Assembly (NCBI GenBank): GCA_964645045.1
Contig: CAZXYZ010000051.1
Span: forward strand, 9,303 to 73,302
Source: Anammoximicrobium sp964645045
Lineage (GTDB): Bacteria; Planctomycetota; Planctomycetia; Pirellulales; Pirellulaceae
Length of the DNA: 64,000 nucleotides
Direction: 5' to 3'
Below, in pieces: positions 36,179-45,756 of the stretch. The notes beneath the pieces are model-generated. The model made no database searches, was not told where the DNA came from, and saw only the letters and a program-made list of their open reading frames with translations. Every line of letters begins with the position of its first letter. Position 1 is the first letter of the stretch. The position numbers were made by a program, and so were the translations under genes.

Positions 36179-38127
36179 CGTGACGCCCTCACCGGTGCGG
36201 ACTGCAGATCATTGCTCCCAAACACGTAGAAAAAGAAATAGCTGTCGCCAAAGTCGGGGTGCAGCGCAGAAAAAGCCGCGGCCGGGTTTCCCTGAAACTG
36301 CCCGACCGCCTGGACGAATTCGCGGCCGCGCCGCCACGTTTCCGGGCGGATCTTGCGTCCGCCAAGATCGATTGTTTGCAGGCCCGTGTCCTCCAGATGG
36401 ATCACGATCGCTTCCTCGCAATGCCGCGGTATGCTAGCCAGGTCGAAATCATCCAGGCGGTGCAGATTCGCCACGATTTTGTCAATCCGCCGAGTCAACA
36501 GATAGTAAGCCATGAGGTACTCGAACGCCATGCGGTTCCGTGGATTACTTTCCAGAAGTTGTCCGAGCATGGTTTCCAGATCGAGCTTCCCGGTAAAGTC
36601 GCGTTGGACCATCAACGCGCGGCGGGAAGCGACCTCGGGTACGCCCGACAGCGCCGGATCGGCATCCAGCTGCCGCCGACATTCTCGCGCCCAGCCGCGG
36701 TACAGCAGGCTACGTTCCAGCACCGCGAGGAACTTCCGCGCCGCCTCCGGCTCGCCTTTGATCGCGTGCAAGTAAACCAGACGCTGCAGCGTCTGGGGCC
36801 GCTCGCCGAACAGTTCCAGCGCCTCGTACGCCATGTGCTGCGACTCGTTGATTCGCCCCAGGTCGAACAGGATGTCGCCGTATTCCAGGGGCACCCGTTG
36901 AGCCGTGGCCGTGAGACCTTCAAGCTGCAGCGTCAAAGTCGGTACGGCGTCCGGCACCTGAGGATACGCGAACATCCGCTCCAGCAACTCGCCGCGATGA
37001 TACAGGGCCCGGTTGACCTGAAACACGCCCCACACATCCGACGGCGGAAGCCGCCGGGCATACTTCAACACATCGGCCCATTGTTGACGCTGGGCGCTGT
37101 AAGCCACCACCAACGAGGATTTCGTCGGGACATCAAACAACGAGACGTCGGCCGCGATGCCGAGGACCATCAGCGCGGCCGACGGGACCGCCAGGCGTAT
37201 CGCGTAGCATGGCTCTCCCGAACCGTGCAGCACGTAGGACGGGTCTCCCGCCCCGTCCCCCACGGCTCTGGAGAGCCATGCTACGGCCAGAGCTGCGGCC
37301 GGAAAGAACAGCAGCAGCGCGGCCCGGATCGCCTGGTTGACGAACGCCGACGACGGGACGGCGAGCCGGTACCGTTCCGCCGACAGCAGGATGCCTCGAT
37401 AAGCCTCCTGGATGCTCAGCTCGCTCAGCCAGACTCCGGCCACCAGCGGCACGACCACCGCCGACAACACGCACCACGCGCCCAGCCAGCGTTGGCCACG
37501 GCTTCGCCACTCGAAAATGCCACACAAAACGGCAAACACCACGTGCAGCCCGGCGGCGGCGTAATAGGCCGTTGCGGAAGCGATCACAAACCCCGTCAAC
37601 CTGACGGCCCAGTGCAGCTGGCCGATCCGCACGTACGCACAGGCCAACCCCAGGACGACGCACAGGCCCACGCACAGATGCACGGGATGATTGTACTGCC
37701 CCAGCATCATCAGGATCAGGACCGCGGGGATCAGGAATACAACCGAGCCACCCGTTCCCGAGACGGCCGCCGCGAACCGGCGCGTCGCCAGGCAGATGAA
37801 GGCGGTCAACACCGTGACCACCAGCGCGCCGAGCCAGCCGAAGGCGAACAGGGGTGACAAGAAGGCGGACGCACCGTCGACCAGTCCCCCCGGCCGATTC
37901 ATCAACGCGGCCAGAAAAGCGGAGTCGAACAAGAACACGTCGGGTTTCTGTTGATAGAACAACTCCGGCCGGACGCGCAGCAGCACGTACAGGTAGAAGA
38001 CGCCGGACAGCCCGACGGCCTGGGCAACGAACCCCAGGCCGCGCCGCCAATGTCCGCGGAGACTTGGCACCGGACGTAAAGTAACCCGACGCGTAAGCGA
38101 GGCGATGCGGCACGTAATCCGGCACAT
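36175..38127 (-). CDS. DUF6057-like polytopic membrane protein
   Basis: A 650-residue protein with an N-terminal membrane half (at least eight hydrophobic spans, for instance FGWLGALVVTVLTAFICLA and VVFLIPAVLILMMLGQY) and a soluble TPR-like C-terminal half (YGDILFDLGRINESQHMAYE, FEYLMAYYLLTRRIDKIV). The arrangement matches DUF6057 proteins, to which I assign it with moderate confidence. Residues ~281-308 (LSRAVGDGAGDPSYVLHGSG and on) are encoded by an inserted palindromic repeat, in frame between two membrane segments. The first ~17 residues also fall within a repeat, so the true start may be the GTG near 38073. Coupled to the TolB-like gene. Confidence 0.78.
   Translation of the reverse strand: MCRITCRIASLTRRVTLRPVPSLRGHWRRGLGFVAQAVGLSGVFYLYVLLRVRPELFYQQKPDVFLFDSAFLAALMNRPGGLVDGASAFLSPLFAFGWLGALVVTVLTAFICLATRRFAAAVSGTGGSVVFLIPAVLILMMLGQYNHPVHLCVGLCVVLGLACAYVRIGQLHWAVRLTGFVIASATAYYAAAGLHVVFAVLCGIFEWRSRGQRWLGAWCVLSAVVVPLVAGVWLSELSIQEAYRGILLSAERYRLAVPSSAFVNQAIRAALLLFFPAAALAVAWLSRAVGDGAGDPSYVLHGSGEPCYAIRLAVPSAALMVLGIAADVSLFDVPTKSSLVVAYSAQRQQWADVLKYARRLPPSDVWGVFQVNRALYHRGELLERMFAYPQVPDAVPTLTLQLEGLTATAQRVPLEYGDILFDLGRINESQHMAYEALELFGERPQTLQRLVYLHAIKGEPEAARKFLAVLERSLLYRGWARECRRQLDADPALSGVPEVASRRALMVQRDFTGKLDLETMLGQLLESNPRNRMAFEYLMAYYLLTRRIDKIVANLHRLDDFDLASIPRHCEEAIVIHLEDTGLQTIDLGGRKIRPETWRRGREFVQAVGQFQGNPAAAFSALHPDFGDSYFFFYVFGSNDLQSAPVRASR
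37203..37285. repeat. In-frame 83-bp palindrome within the DUF6057-like gene
   Basis: Arms CGTAGCATGGCTCTCCCGAA and its reverse complement (ending GAGAGCCATGCTACG) flank a core CGTAGGACGGGTCTCCCGCC. The reading frame stays open through it. The same arm occurs between genes at 22191. Confidence 0.92.
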
Positions 38128-38158
38128 AATGCATTTCTCGCTGACGCTTCGGGTTACT
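38081..38158. repeat. Palindromic element GTAACCCGAAGCG
   Basis: Arms 38081-38101 (GTAACCCGACGCGTAAGCGA and on) and 38138-38158 match as reverse complements at 19 of 21 positions. The element straddles the recG/DUF6057 spacer and the annotated start of the latter. Confidence 0.85.
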
Positions 38159-38218
38159 ACGGGTCAATCAACTCTGTCGCTCGTCTTACGACTCACAGCT
38201 GGCGAAGGCCACATACGG

Positions 38219-40312
38219 TTACCCTACATCGGCCAATTCCAAGGCTTGGCCGTAGCGCCGGGCGGCCATTTGCCGCAGGCGGGCGAATTCCGGACGGGCC
38301 AGCAGCAGGCCTTCGCCGACCAGCGTCTGCGCGTCCCGGCGAGCCTCGGTCAACACGTCGGTGTCACGCACCAGATCGGCGATGTGGAACGCGGGCAAAC
38401 CGTGCTGCTGCAAGCTGAACAGGCTGCCGGGTCCGCGCAGCTGAAAGTCGATTTCCGCCAGTTCGAAACCGTCGCTGGACCGGCAGAAGGCGTCCAGCCG
38501 CTCGCGGGCCTGGTCGGTCTTCAACTCGGCGAACACGCACACGTATCCTGGATGCACACCGCGGCTGACGCGGCCCCGCATCTGGTGCAGTTGGGCCAGG
38601 CCGAAGCGGTCCGCGTCCTCGATGGTCATCAACGTCGCGTTCGGGACGTCGATGCCGACTTCGACCACCGAGGTGGCTACCAGCACTTGGGTTTTGCCGG
38701 CCTGGAAATCCCGCATCACGGACTCTTTTTCCTCGGCGCTCAGGCGGCCGTGCATCAGGTCCAAGCGAAAGTCGGCCAGTTCGCCGTTGGCCAGCGCCTC
38801 GAAGGCCTGCTGGACGCTGGCCACCGCCTCGTCCTCCGCCGACTCGACGTGCGGCGCGATGACGTAGCCCTGCCGGCCTTCGCGCAATTTCTTGCGGAAG
38901 AACTCCCACCAGCGGCCGCGTTCCGCTTCCGCGCCCAGGTACGTGTGGACCGCCGCGCGGCCCGGCGGCGGGTCGCGGAGCACCGACAGGTCCAGGTCGC
39001 CGAACAGCGTCATCGAGACCGTGCGAGGAATCGGCGTGGCCGTCATGACCAGGTAGTGCGGATCGGGCGCCGAACGCCGCAACGCGGCCCGCTGGTTCAC
39101 GCCGAATTTGTGCTGCTCGTCGATGACCACCAGGGCCAGCTTGGACCAGTCCAGTTCCTCCTGCAACAGGGCATGCGTGCCGACAATCAAGTCCGCCTCG
39201 CCGGCCGCGAGTTGGTCCCGCACCTCGCGCCGCTGGGCCGCGGTCAGCGAACCGGTCAGCACCCGGATCCGCACCCGGCTCTCGCGCAAGTCGCGCTGCA
39301 ACGTCGCCGCGTGCTGCCGCGCCAGGATCTCGGTCGGCGCCATCAGCGCCGCTTGATAGCCGTGGGCCACGGCCACCAACATCGCGTACTCGGCGACCAC
39401 CGTCTTGCCGCTGCCGACGTCGCCCTGCAACAGGCGGTTCATGGGCGTGGGCCGCGCGAGGTCGGCGGTGATTTCCTGGATGGCCTGGTTCTGAGCGGCC
39501 GTCAGATCGAACGGGAACAAGCGGCGGATCCGGGCGTCGATCTTCCCGTCGGCGGCCAGCGGCGGCGTCCGGCTCGGTTGCGCCCGTTGCTGCTTCCGCA
39601 GGGCCAACGCCACTTGCAGGACCAGCAGTTCCTGATAGATGAACCGGCGGCGGGCTTGAGCCAGGCTCGCGGGGTCGCGCGGAGCGTGGATCTCGGTCAC
39701 CGCCGCTTGGATCGGCAGCAGAGCGTGCTCGTTCAGGTACTCGGCCGGGAACACTTCCTCCAACAGCGCGGCGTAGCTGTCGACCGCCGAGCGCACGATG
39801 CGCCGCAGATGCGGTTGCTTCAACCCTTCGGTCAGCGGATACAGGGGCAAAATGCTCCCGGACTCGACTTGGCGGTCACCCTCCAGCAGTTCCACCCGGG
39901 GATGAACCATTTCCCAGCGGCCGCCGTTGAACCGGGGCGTTCCGGACAACAACACGCGGGATCCTCGCCGGAAGCGTTCGCGCATGTAGGGCTGATTGAA
40001 CCACATGGCGCGCAGGTGCTCGCGATCCTGACGGACCAGCACGCCCAGCAACGTCCGGCCGGTACCCGTGTTCCGCAATTCGATTTCCTCGACCACGCCG
40101 CACACACTGGCCGGCTGGTCCTCCTCCAATTCGTGGATCGCCAGCACGCGGCTGGCGTCGTGATAATCGCGCGGGAAAAAGAACAACAAGTCGGCCGCCG
40201 TGCGCAGCTCCAGTCGCTCCAGCAGCGGGGCCAGTTGCGGTCCAATGCCTTTGACGAACTGGATCGGCGTCGCGAGGCGCTGCCGGGCATCTTGTCGATC
40301 GGCGGTGGTCAT
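38219..40312 (-). CDS. recG: ATP-dependent DNA helicase RecG
   Basis: A 697-residue RecG, the branch-migration helicase that regresses stalled replication forks. An N-terminal wedge/OB domain (IQFVKGIGPQLAPLLERLEL, then ASVCGVVEEIELRNTG) is followed by the helicase core with Walker A GDVGSGKT (297-304), the DEQHKFG box (398-404; usually DEQHRFG), TATPIPRT motif III and VEVGIDVPNATLM motif V. The C-terminal RecG wedge-associated region (FQLRGPGSLFSLQQHGLPAF) is intact. Length is normal. Cytoplasmic. It lies 76 bases downstream of a sulfatase gene on the same strand, without an obvious functional link. Confidence 0.97.
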   Translation of the reverse strand: MTTADRQDARQRLATPIQFVKGIGPQLAPLLERLELRTAADLLFFFPRDYHDASRVLAIHELEEDQPASVCGVVEEIELRNTGTGRTLLGVLVRQDREHLRAMWFNQPYMRERFRRGSRVLLSGTPRFNGGRWEMVHPRVELLEGDRQVESGSILPLYPLTEGLKQPHLRRIVRSAVDSYAALLEEVFPAEYLNEHALLPIQAAVTEIHAPRDPASLAQARRRFIYQELLVLQVALALRKQQRAQPSRTPPLAADGKIDARIRRLFPFDLTAAQNQAIQEITADLARPTPMNRLLQGDVGSGKTVVAEYAMLVAVAHGYQAALMAPTEILARQHAATLQRDLRESRVRIRVLTGSLTAAQRREVRDQLAAGEADLIVGTHALLQEELDWSKLALVVIDEQHKFGVNQRAALRRSAPDPHYLVMTATPIPRTVSMTLFGDLDLSVLRDPPPGRAAVHTYLGAEAERGRWWEFFRKKLREGRQGYVIAPHVESAEDEAVASVQQAFEALANGELADFRLDLMHGRLSAEEKESVMRDFQAGKTQVLVATSVVEVGIDVPNATLMTIEDADRFGLAQLHQMRGRVSRGVHPGYVCVFAELKTDQARERLDAFCRSSDGFELAEIDFQLRGPGSLFSLQQHGLPAFHIADLVRDTDVLTEARRDAQTLVGEGLLLARPEFARLRQMAARRYGQALELADVG

Positions 40313-40388
40313 GCGGAAATTGTAGCGAACCGCCGCCGGGAATACAGGCGGGACGGTGCTGCCGGCCCGGTCGTGAAACGCTATGATT

Positions 40389-41786
40389 TCAACGTCTGGC
40401 CGTGATCTTCTTGGCTTTGAGGGCCGGTTGGTTTGGCATGGATTCCCGAAACTGCCGGTCGAGTTCTACGGGGCGGGCGTTGCGGAACCGATCGAGCACC
40501 GCTTGCAGTTTCTTCGCCCCCTCGGCGGCTTTGCCTGCGGGTTGGGCAACTGACTGTGGCGTGGTTTCATCGGGATCGGCGACCAAGTCGAAGAATCGGC
40601 CGTCGCGGTAGAGCTTGTAATGGTGGTCCGCCGCGAACTCGCGCACCGTCAAGTCCGCCCGCTGACGTGGCGAATACCAGCAGTACAGCCACTCGCGCGG
40701 CGTCCCGCGTTCGCCCCGCAACTGCGGCAGGAAGCTGACGCCGTCGATGTCCGCGTGTACACTCACGCCCGCTGCCTCGCAGATCGTGGGCAGAAAGTCG
40801 GCGCTGCTGATCAGATCGCCGTTCACACGTCCGGCCTTGATCACCATCGGCCAACTGGCGATGAGGGGCACGTGCGTGCCGCGGCGCGTGGTGCTGCCTT
40901 TGCCGCCGCGATAGTCGGCGTCCTGGAACCGGCTGGTCACGCTGCCATGCGTGCCGTTGTCGCCGAGGAACATCAGCAGCGTGTTGTCGCGGATTCCCAG
41001 TTCCGCGAGCTTGGCATCCACGCGGCCGACCATCTTGTCCATCCACGCGGTCATGTCAGCAAAGTGTTTGATGTGGCGGTTCACCTGTTCGCCGACGGCT
41101 TTCGGGTCCCAGTCCGGACTGTCCGGCGTGGGCTGGAAAGGGTCGTGCGTGAGGATCATCGGATAGTAGAGGAAGAAAGGCCGGTCCTTGTGGCGGGTGA
41201 TAAAGTCGAGGGCAAAATCGTTGACCAGTTGGGGGCCGTACTGGCCGTCGGTGAAATCTCTTTCCACCCCGTCGTATTCCAGACCGGGATTGGCATAGCG
41301 CGGCGGGCGCCGCGTGTGCTGCCACAGACAGGCTTCGTCGAAGCCGAAGTGCTGCGGCGCGTCCTGGTCACGCCCCAACTGCCACTTGCCGCAAATCCCC
41401 GTGGCGTAGCCGGCCTGCTGCAACCGATTCGCAAACGTGCTTTCCGCTCGCGGCAGGGTGCCGAAGTTCAAATAGTTGCGCACGTTGTAACGGCCGGTCA
41501 TCAACTGCACGCGCGTCGGCGTGCATAGCGGTTGCACGTGGCAGTGCTCGAAACGCACCCCTGCCGCGGCCAACCGGTCCAGGTTCGGCGTCTGGTAGCT
41601 CTGCCCGCCGTTGGCCGTCACGCACTCGTAGCCGAAATCATCGGCCAAGATGATGACGATGTTGGGTTGGATTGGCGCATCGGCGGCGGGCAGCGCGGCC
41701 AGCGGCGCCAGCAGCAGGGCCGCGAACGTACGGGCGATGGTGGTGGACGTTTTGGGGAATTCTCGTTGGCCCATCGTCGACTTCAT
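40389..41786 (-). CDS. Arylsulfatase A-type sulfatase, exported
   Basis: A 465-residue formylglycine sulfatase. Signal peptide RTFAALLLAPLAALPAADA; metal site Asp-Asp in ILADDFGYE (49/50); activation motif CTPTRVQLMTGR with the modifiable Cys at residue 88; FLGDNGTHG later contributes to metal binding. The start at MKSTMGQ is preferred over an ATG 60 bases upstream because the signal peptide then has usual length; MGQREF is a third option. It lies 160 bases behind the DUF1592 gene on the same strand. Substrate is probably a sulfated polysaccharide, inferred from the lineage. Confidence 0.92.
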   Translation of the reverse strand: MKSTMGQREFPKTSTTIARTFAALLLAPLAALPAADAPIQPNIVIILADDFGYECVTANGGQSYQTPNLDRLAAAGVRFEHCHVQPLCTPTRVQLMTGRYNVRNYLNFGTLPRAESTFANRLQQAGYATGICGKWQLGRDQDAPQHFGFDEACLWQHTRRPPRYANPGLEYDGVERDFTDGQYGPQLVNDFALDFITRHKDRPFFLYYPMILTHDPFQPTPDSPDWDPKAVGEQVNRHIKHFADMTAWMDKMVGRVDAKLAELGIRDNTLLMFLGDNGTHGSVTSRFQDADYRGGKGSTTRRGTHVPLIASWPMVIKAGRVNGDLISSADFLPTICEAAGVSVHADIDGVSFLPQLRGERGTPREWLYCWYSPRQRADLTVREFAADHHYKLYRDGRFFDLVADPDETTPQSVAQPAGKAAEGAKKLQAVLDRFRNARPVELDRQFRESMPNQPALKAKKITARR

Positions 41787-41945
41787 GTCAGGGTTGCTGC
41801 CCCTCGCGCGGCCGGAAGAAATTGCAGGCTCCGCCGAGCAGACCAAAGAAACTATCGAAGCCGCGGTCCAGCGATCGTTTCCCTTCCTCGGGAGGACGCT
41901 ACAGCCAGCCAGAAATGGCAGGTGATCCCGAATGGTGGCGTTCCT

Positions 41946-44441
41946 TTATTTGTTCCTGAACAGGTCGCTTTGAACGACGGCATGGATCACGTCTCGAAAG
42001 CCATTGTCTTTCGCAGCGACGGCCTGCGTGATCCGTTCCAATTCTGGCCGGTCCGAAAACCCCATCGCGCGGCCCGTTGCATACACGGCAATCTTTGCGA
42101 TCAACGCGTGGGTGAATACGTCCGGTTCCGCGAACAGCGTTTGCTTGTACTCCGCCAGATTCGAGAACGCCCGTCCGTCCGGAGTTTCGCCCGACGCATC
42201 GACCGGCCGTCCGACGCGCCACCCCACGTCGCGTCCACCGGTCAGTTCGGCCGGGGGCTTGGGAAAATCCCGGCCGAGGGTCCGGTAGGTCTCGCGCCAG
42301 CCGCCGATCACGTCGTAGTTCTCCAACGCGAAGCCGGGCGGATCGAGCACGCGGTGGCACGAGTTGCACGTCGTCAGGTTGCGATGTTTCTCAAGTTGCT
42401 CGCGGAGCGTCGTCGCGCCGCGAATGTCCGGCTCGACGCCGGGCACTCCCGGCGGAGGCGGTGGCGGCTCGATGCCGAGGATCCGGTCGAGCACAAACGC
42501 GCCGCGCATTACCGGCGACGTCGTGGTGCCGTTGGCCGACACCTTGAGCACGCTGGCATGAGTCAACACGCCCCCACGATGATGCTCCGGTTTCAAGGAG
42601 ACGCGCCGCATCGTCACCCCTTTCACGCCGTCGATGCTGTAGTGCTCGGCGAGCCGCTGGTTGAGAAACGTCCAATCGGAGTGCAGAAACTCGGTGACCA
42701 GGAGGTTCTTTCGCAGGACTTCGTTGAAGAACAACCGCGTCTCCTCCAGCATCGCGTGCTGCAGCAGGGCGTCGTGTTCGGGATAGAGCTGCTTGTCGGG
42801 GGTCGTGAATTCGATCTCGCGCAGGTTCAGCCACTGGTCGGTGAAGTGGCGGGTGAAGTGGTCGGCGCGACGATCGGCGAGAAGTCGTTCTGTCTGCGTG
42901 CGCAGCGTTTCGTGGCGTAAGCTTCCAGCTTGCGACGATGGCAAGCTGGAAGCTTGCCCCACGGTGAGTTCTCCATTGGCCGCCAGGGACAGCAGTTCGG
43001 CATCCGGCGGAAGACCCCACAGCATGTAGCTCAGCCGCGCCGCCACGGCGTAATCGTCGAGCCGGCCTTCCGGTTCGAGCAGAAACAGGAAGTCCGGCGA
43101 GCAGAGCGCGGCGATCTGTGCCGTCCGCAACGCCTGATCGAGTGACGATCCTGCCGCCAGTTCCGCGTGGCCGATCGCGATGAACGGCGCGGCGATCTCG
43201 GGCGTTACCGGACGGCGGAAGGCCGCTTCCAGAAACGGCGGCAGCACGCGCGCCAGATCGGCGGCCGGGTCGCTGCTCACCAGCCGGTAATTCGGGCGGT
43301 ACCACGGTTTGTCCCGCTGATGCTTCGGGCCGATGTCTTCCGCCGGGATGTCACCGAACCGCAGCTGGTGACCGCGCAACGGCCACTCCTCAACCAGCGG
43401 CCCTTCGACTTCCAGCCGGTGCAGCGCGATGCCGGGTCCGTCATAGTCCGGAATGTCTGAGTCCTTCAGCCAGTACTGGGGCAGCTCGGGCCACAGGCGG
43501 ATCGTTTCGTTGGGACGCAGCAGCACCTGGAACTCGTTGACCGCCGCCTTGCCCGGCGGGGCTTCAAAAACACCGTACAGCGGCATCGAATCGAAGAAAT
43601 CCCGGCCCGCGTGCAGGCGATAAACGACAGGCTGCTCCGACTGGTGTGTGGAGATATGCAGCTTGACGCGGTAGTCGGCCGTGTGGCGAATCTGCAGTTC
43701 GTAGACCTTGACCGGCGAGCAACATTCGGTCACGACGGCGACCGCGCCGTCGGGGCGTTTGATCCACGACTTGCCAATGTTCGCGGCGTTGCGTCCGGTG
43801 CCGAACGTCAGCGATTGGACTTGGGGTTCCGGTTTCGGCCCGAAGCTGACGCAGGCATCGAGCGCCATCGCGGCGGCTTCCAGGTAGCGCTGGATCTGCA
43901 CCGGCGAGAGATCGAGAGCCTGGCCGATATTGTCGAAGCCGTGGGCGCGACCGTCGTCGGGCAGCAGGTCGGTCACCTGCACGTGGGTGCCCAGCAGTGC
44001 GTTGAGCGTCCGCTCGTACTCGTGCCGATTCAGCCGTCGCAGCACCGTGCCTTTGGATTTCTCGTGAGCCGCACCGAGTTGGGCCGCCAATGCTTTGAGA
44101 AACGCCTGGCGGTCGGCGTCGGACGGCAGATCGGCGTCTGGCGGCGGCATCTCGCCGTCGCGAACCCGATCGTGGATGCGGACCCACTTCGCTTGCAGCC
44201 CGGCATCCGTCAAGTCACTGCCGAGGGTCGTCAGATCCAGCCCGCCCTCTTCCGCGTCCGTGCTGTGGCAATCGAAGCAGTACTGCGTCAGGAACGGAGC
44301 GACCGAAGCCGGCGGTGCGGCGAACGCCACCGTTGATCCGCTGCCGAGCAGCAGCAGGAGTATCGTCAAGACGGCCACCGTCCGCCCACGGCGGCTGAGC
44401 TTCGCAGAGCGTCCTGGAATCATGGAAGAGCTTGTTTTCAT
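41946..44441 (-). CDS. DUF1592-family planctomycete cytochrome (PSD domains)
   Basis: An 831-residue exported protein with the planctomycete domain series. The signal peptide is followed by CFDCH (55-59, PSCyt), LNRHEYERTLNALLG (DUF1587), AFRRPVTPEIAAPFI (DUF1595), LTDQWLNLREIEFT-like DUF1592, a second haem motif CNSCH within DUF1588, and the C-terminal DUF1585 (VIHAVVQSDLFRN). Residues ~493-510 (VGQASSLPSSQAGSLRHE) come from an inserted palindromic repeat and fall in the DUF1592 region without breaking the frame. The start ATG overlaps the DUF1552 stop (ATGA), proving coupling. Function of this widespread pair is unknown. Confidence 0.93.
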   Translation of the reverse strand: MKTSSSMIPGRSAKLSRRGRTVAVLTILLLLLGSGSTVAFAAPPASVAPFLTQYCFDCHSTDAEEGGLDLTTLGSDLTDAGLQAKWVRIHDRVRDGEMPPPDADLPSDADRQAFLKALAAQLGAAHEKSKGTVLRRLNRHEYERTLNALLGTHVQVTDLLPDDGRAHGFDNIGQALDLSPVQIQRYLEAAAMALDACVSFGPKPEPQVQSLTFGTGRNAANIGKSWIKRPDGAVAVVTECCSPVKVYELQIRHTADYRVKLHISTHQSEQPVVYRLHAGRDFFDSMPLYGVFEAPPGKAAVNEFQVLLRPNETIRLWPELPQYWLKDSDIPDYDGPGIALHRLEVEGPLVEEWPLRGHQLRFGDIPAEDIGPKHQRDKPWYRPNYRLVSSDPAADLARVLPPFLEAAFRRPVTPEIAAPFIAIGHAELAAGSSLDQALRTAQIAALCSPDFLFLLEPEGRLDDYAVAARLSYMLWGLPPDAELLSLAANGELTVGQASSLPSSQAGSLRHETLRTQTERLLADRRADHFTRHFTDQWLNLREIEFTTPDKQLYPEHDALLQHAMLEETRLFFNEVLRKNLLVTEFLHSDWTFLNQRLAEHYSIDGVKGVTMRRVSLKPEHHRGGVLTHASVLKVSANGTTTSPVMRGAFVLDRILGIEPPPPPPGVPGVEPDIRGATTLREQLEKHRNLTTCNSCHRVLDPPGFALENYDVIGGWRETYRTLGRDFPKPPAELTGGRDVGWRVGRPVDASGETPDGRAFSNLAEYKQTLFAEPDVFTHALIAKIAVYATGRAMGFSDRPELERITQAVAAKDNGFRDVIHAVVQSDLFRNK
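42911..42963. repeat. In-frame palindrome GGCGTAAGCTTCCAGCTTGC, copy 1
   Basis: CGTGGCGTAAGCTTCCAGCT and on, then its reverse complement ending AAGCTTGCCCCACG. It is inserted in the DUF1592 coding sequence in frame. A near-identical copy lies between genes at 49714-49773. Confidence 0.95.
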
Positions 44442-45745
44442 GACAACCCCCTGATGCTGGCGCCGTCGCTGCTGCCGAATTGCTCCGTCTCGACGCCCAT
44501 CCGCTGTGCGATCTGCACAAACAGGTTGCACAGGCGGGCGTTGTCGGTGCCGCTGCCACCGGCTACGATGTGCCGGCCGTGCTGGAAGCCGCCGCCGGCG
44601 AGGATCACCGGCAGATCCCGCCAGCTGTGACTGCTGGCGTTACCGAGATTGCTCGTGATCAACAGATGCGTCGAATCGAGCACGCTGCCGCCCGCTTCTT
44701 TCGCGTTGCGCAACAACGCGAGCAGGCCGCTGATCTCGCGGAATTCGGCTTCCTCGATCAACTTCAGCTCCTCGATCTTCTGGGCATCCTGGCCGTGATG
44801 GCTCAAGTCGTGCCAGCCGGTATCGACGCCGGGCAACTTGGGCACGTCGTTCATGGCGGTCGACTTGAGCGTGACGATCCGTGTCGAATCGGACTGCAGC
44901 GCCAGCGCGAGCATCTGGTGCATCACGCGGCTCTGAGCGACGAAGTCCAGCCGGTCGGTAACGTTCTTCGGCGGCGGGACATCGACGGACGGTTTCGGCT
45001 TTTGGGCCCACGCTTCCGACGCTTGCAGCCGCCGCTCCAGTTCGCGGACGCTGGTCAGGTACTGTTCGAACTTCTCCCGATCGCGCGGGCCCAGTTGCCG
45101 CTGGAGCGTGCGGGACCGTTCGTTGACCGTGTCGAGAATGCTGCGGCCACGCTTCAACTCGGCCGTCTGTTTCGCCACTTCGTCGGGCGTCCCCGTGACG
45201 AACATCATCTGAAACAGGTCTTCCGGAGTTCCTGCCGCCGGCAGATTGACGCCGGTGGCGGACCACGAAATCGAATCGCCTCGCCCGCCCACGTTCAGCA
45301 CCAGCGAAGGAAACCGCGTGTCCGGCTGGAGCTTGTCGGCGAGGTACTGGTCGATCGAGATGCCGTTTTTGAAGCCCGGCAGACCCGGATGTTTGACCGA
45401 CGTCAGCACCGTGAACTCCGAAGTGTGCCCATTGGCTCCGTTCTGTTCGGGATGCGACAGGCCGGAAATCACAGAGAACTGACCGCGGTGTTCTGCCAGC
45501 AGGTTCAGGTACGGTGTCGGCTCATATTCCGCCCCTTCCTGTTGCGGAAACAGATGCGGCGCGTGAAAGCCGAGCCCATAGTTGATGGCGATGAATCGTT
45601 TGGGGGGAGCGGTGGCCGCGGCCGCCTGCGCCTTCGTGGCAAACGCCGGCAGCATCGCGTCGAGCCACGGCAGGGCAAGAGCGACGCCGGAGCCTCGCAA
45701 GAAGGTCCGTCGCGAGACATGTCTCTTGGATACTGGATGAATCAT
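44438..45745 (-). CDS. DUF1552 protein with Tat signal
   Basis: A 435-residue protein starting at MIHPVSKRHVSRRTFLRG; the twin-arginine motif SRRTFLRG directs folded export. GAGGAA lies seven bases before the ATG (45745); an upstream TTG is rejected. The DUF1552 domain is recognisable from FIAINYGLGFHAPHLFP, HPEQNGANGHTSEFTVLTSV, TRIVTLKSTAMND and the HDLSHHGQD block. It lies 11 bases after the SGNH gene and overlaps the DUF1592 gene by four bases. The DUF1552/DUF1592 pairing is universal in this phylum, and the fold is related to DUF1501/sulfatase-like proteins, but activity is unknown. Confidence 0.93.
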   Translation of the reverse strand: MIHPVSKRHVSRRTFLRGSGVALALPWLDAMLPAFATKAQAAAATAPPKRFIAINYGLGFHAPHLFPQQEGAEYEPTPYLNLLAEHRGQFSVISGLSHPEQNGANGHTSEFTVLTSVKHPGLPGFKNGISIDQYLADKLQPDTRFPSLVLNVGGRGDSISWSATGVNLPAAGTPEDLFQMMFVTGTPDEVAKQTAELKRGRSILDTVNERSRTLQRQLGPRDREKFEQYLTSVRELERRLQASEAWAQKPKPSVDVPPPKNVTDRLDFVAQSRVMHQMLALALQSDSTRIVTLKSTAMNDVPKLPGVDTGWHDLSHHGQDAQKIEELKLIEEAEFREISGLLALLRNAKEAGGSVLDSTHLLITSNLGNASSHSWRDLPVILAGGGFQHGRHIVAGGSGTDNARLCNLFVQIAQRMGVETEQFGSSDGASIRGLS

Positions 45746-45756
45746 GGTCTGGTTCC

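Noticed and set aside
38105..40405. 766-codon open frame on the + strand
   Set aside because: It lies exactly antisense to recG, whose motifs are complete. Composition is typical of an antisense frame.
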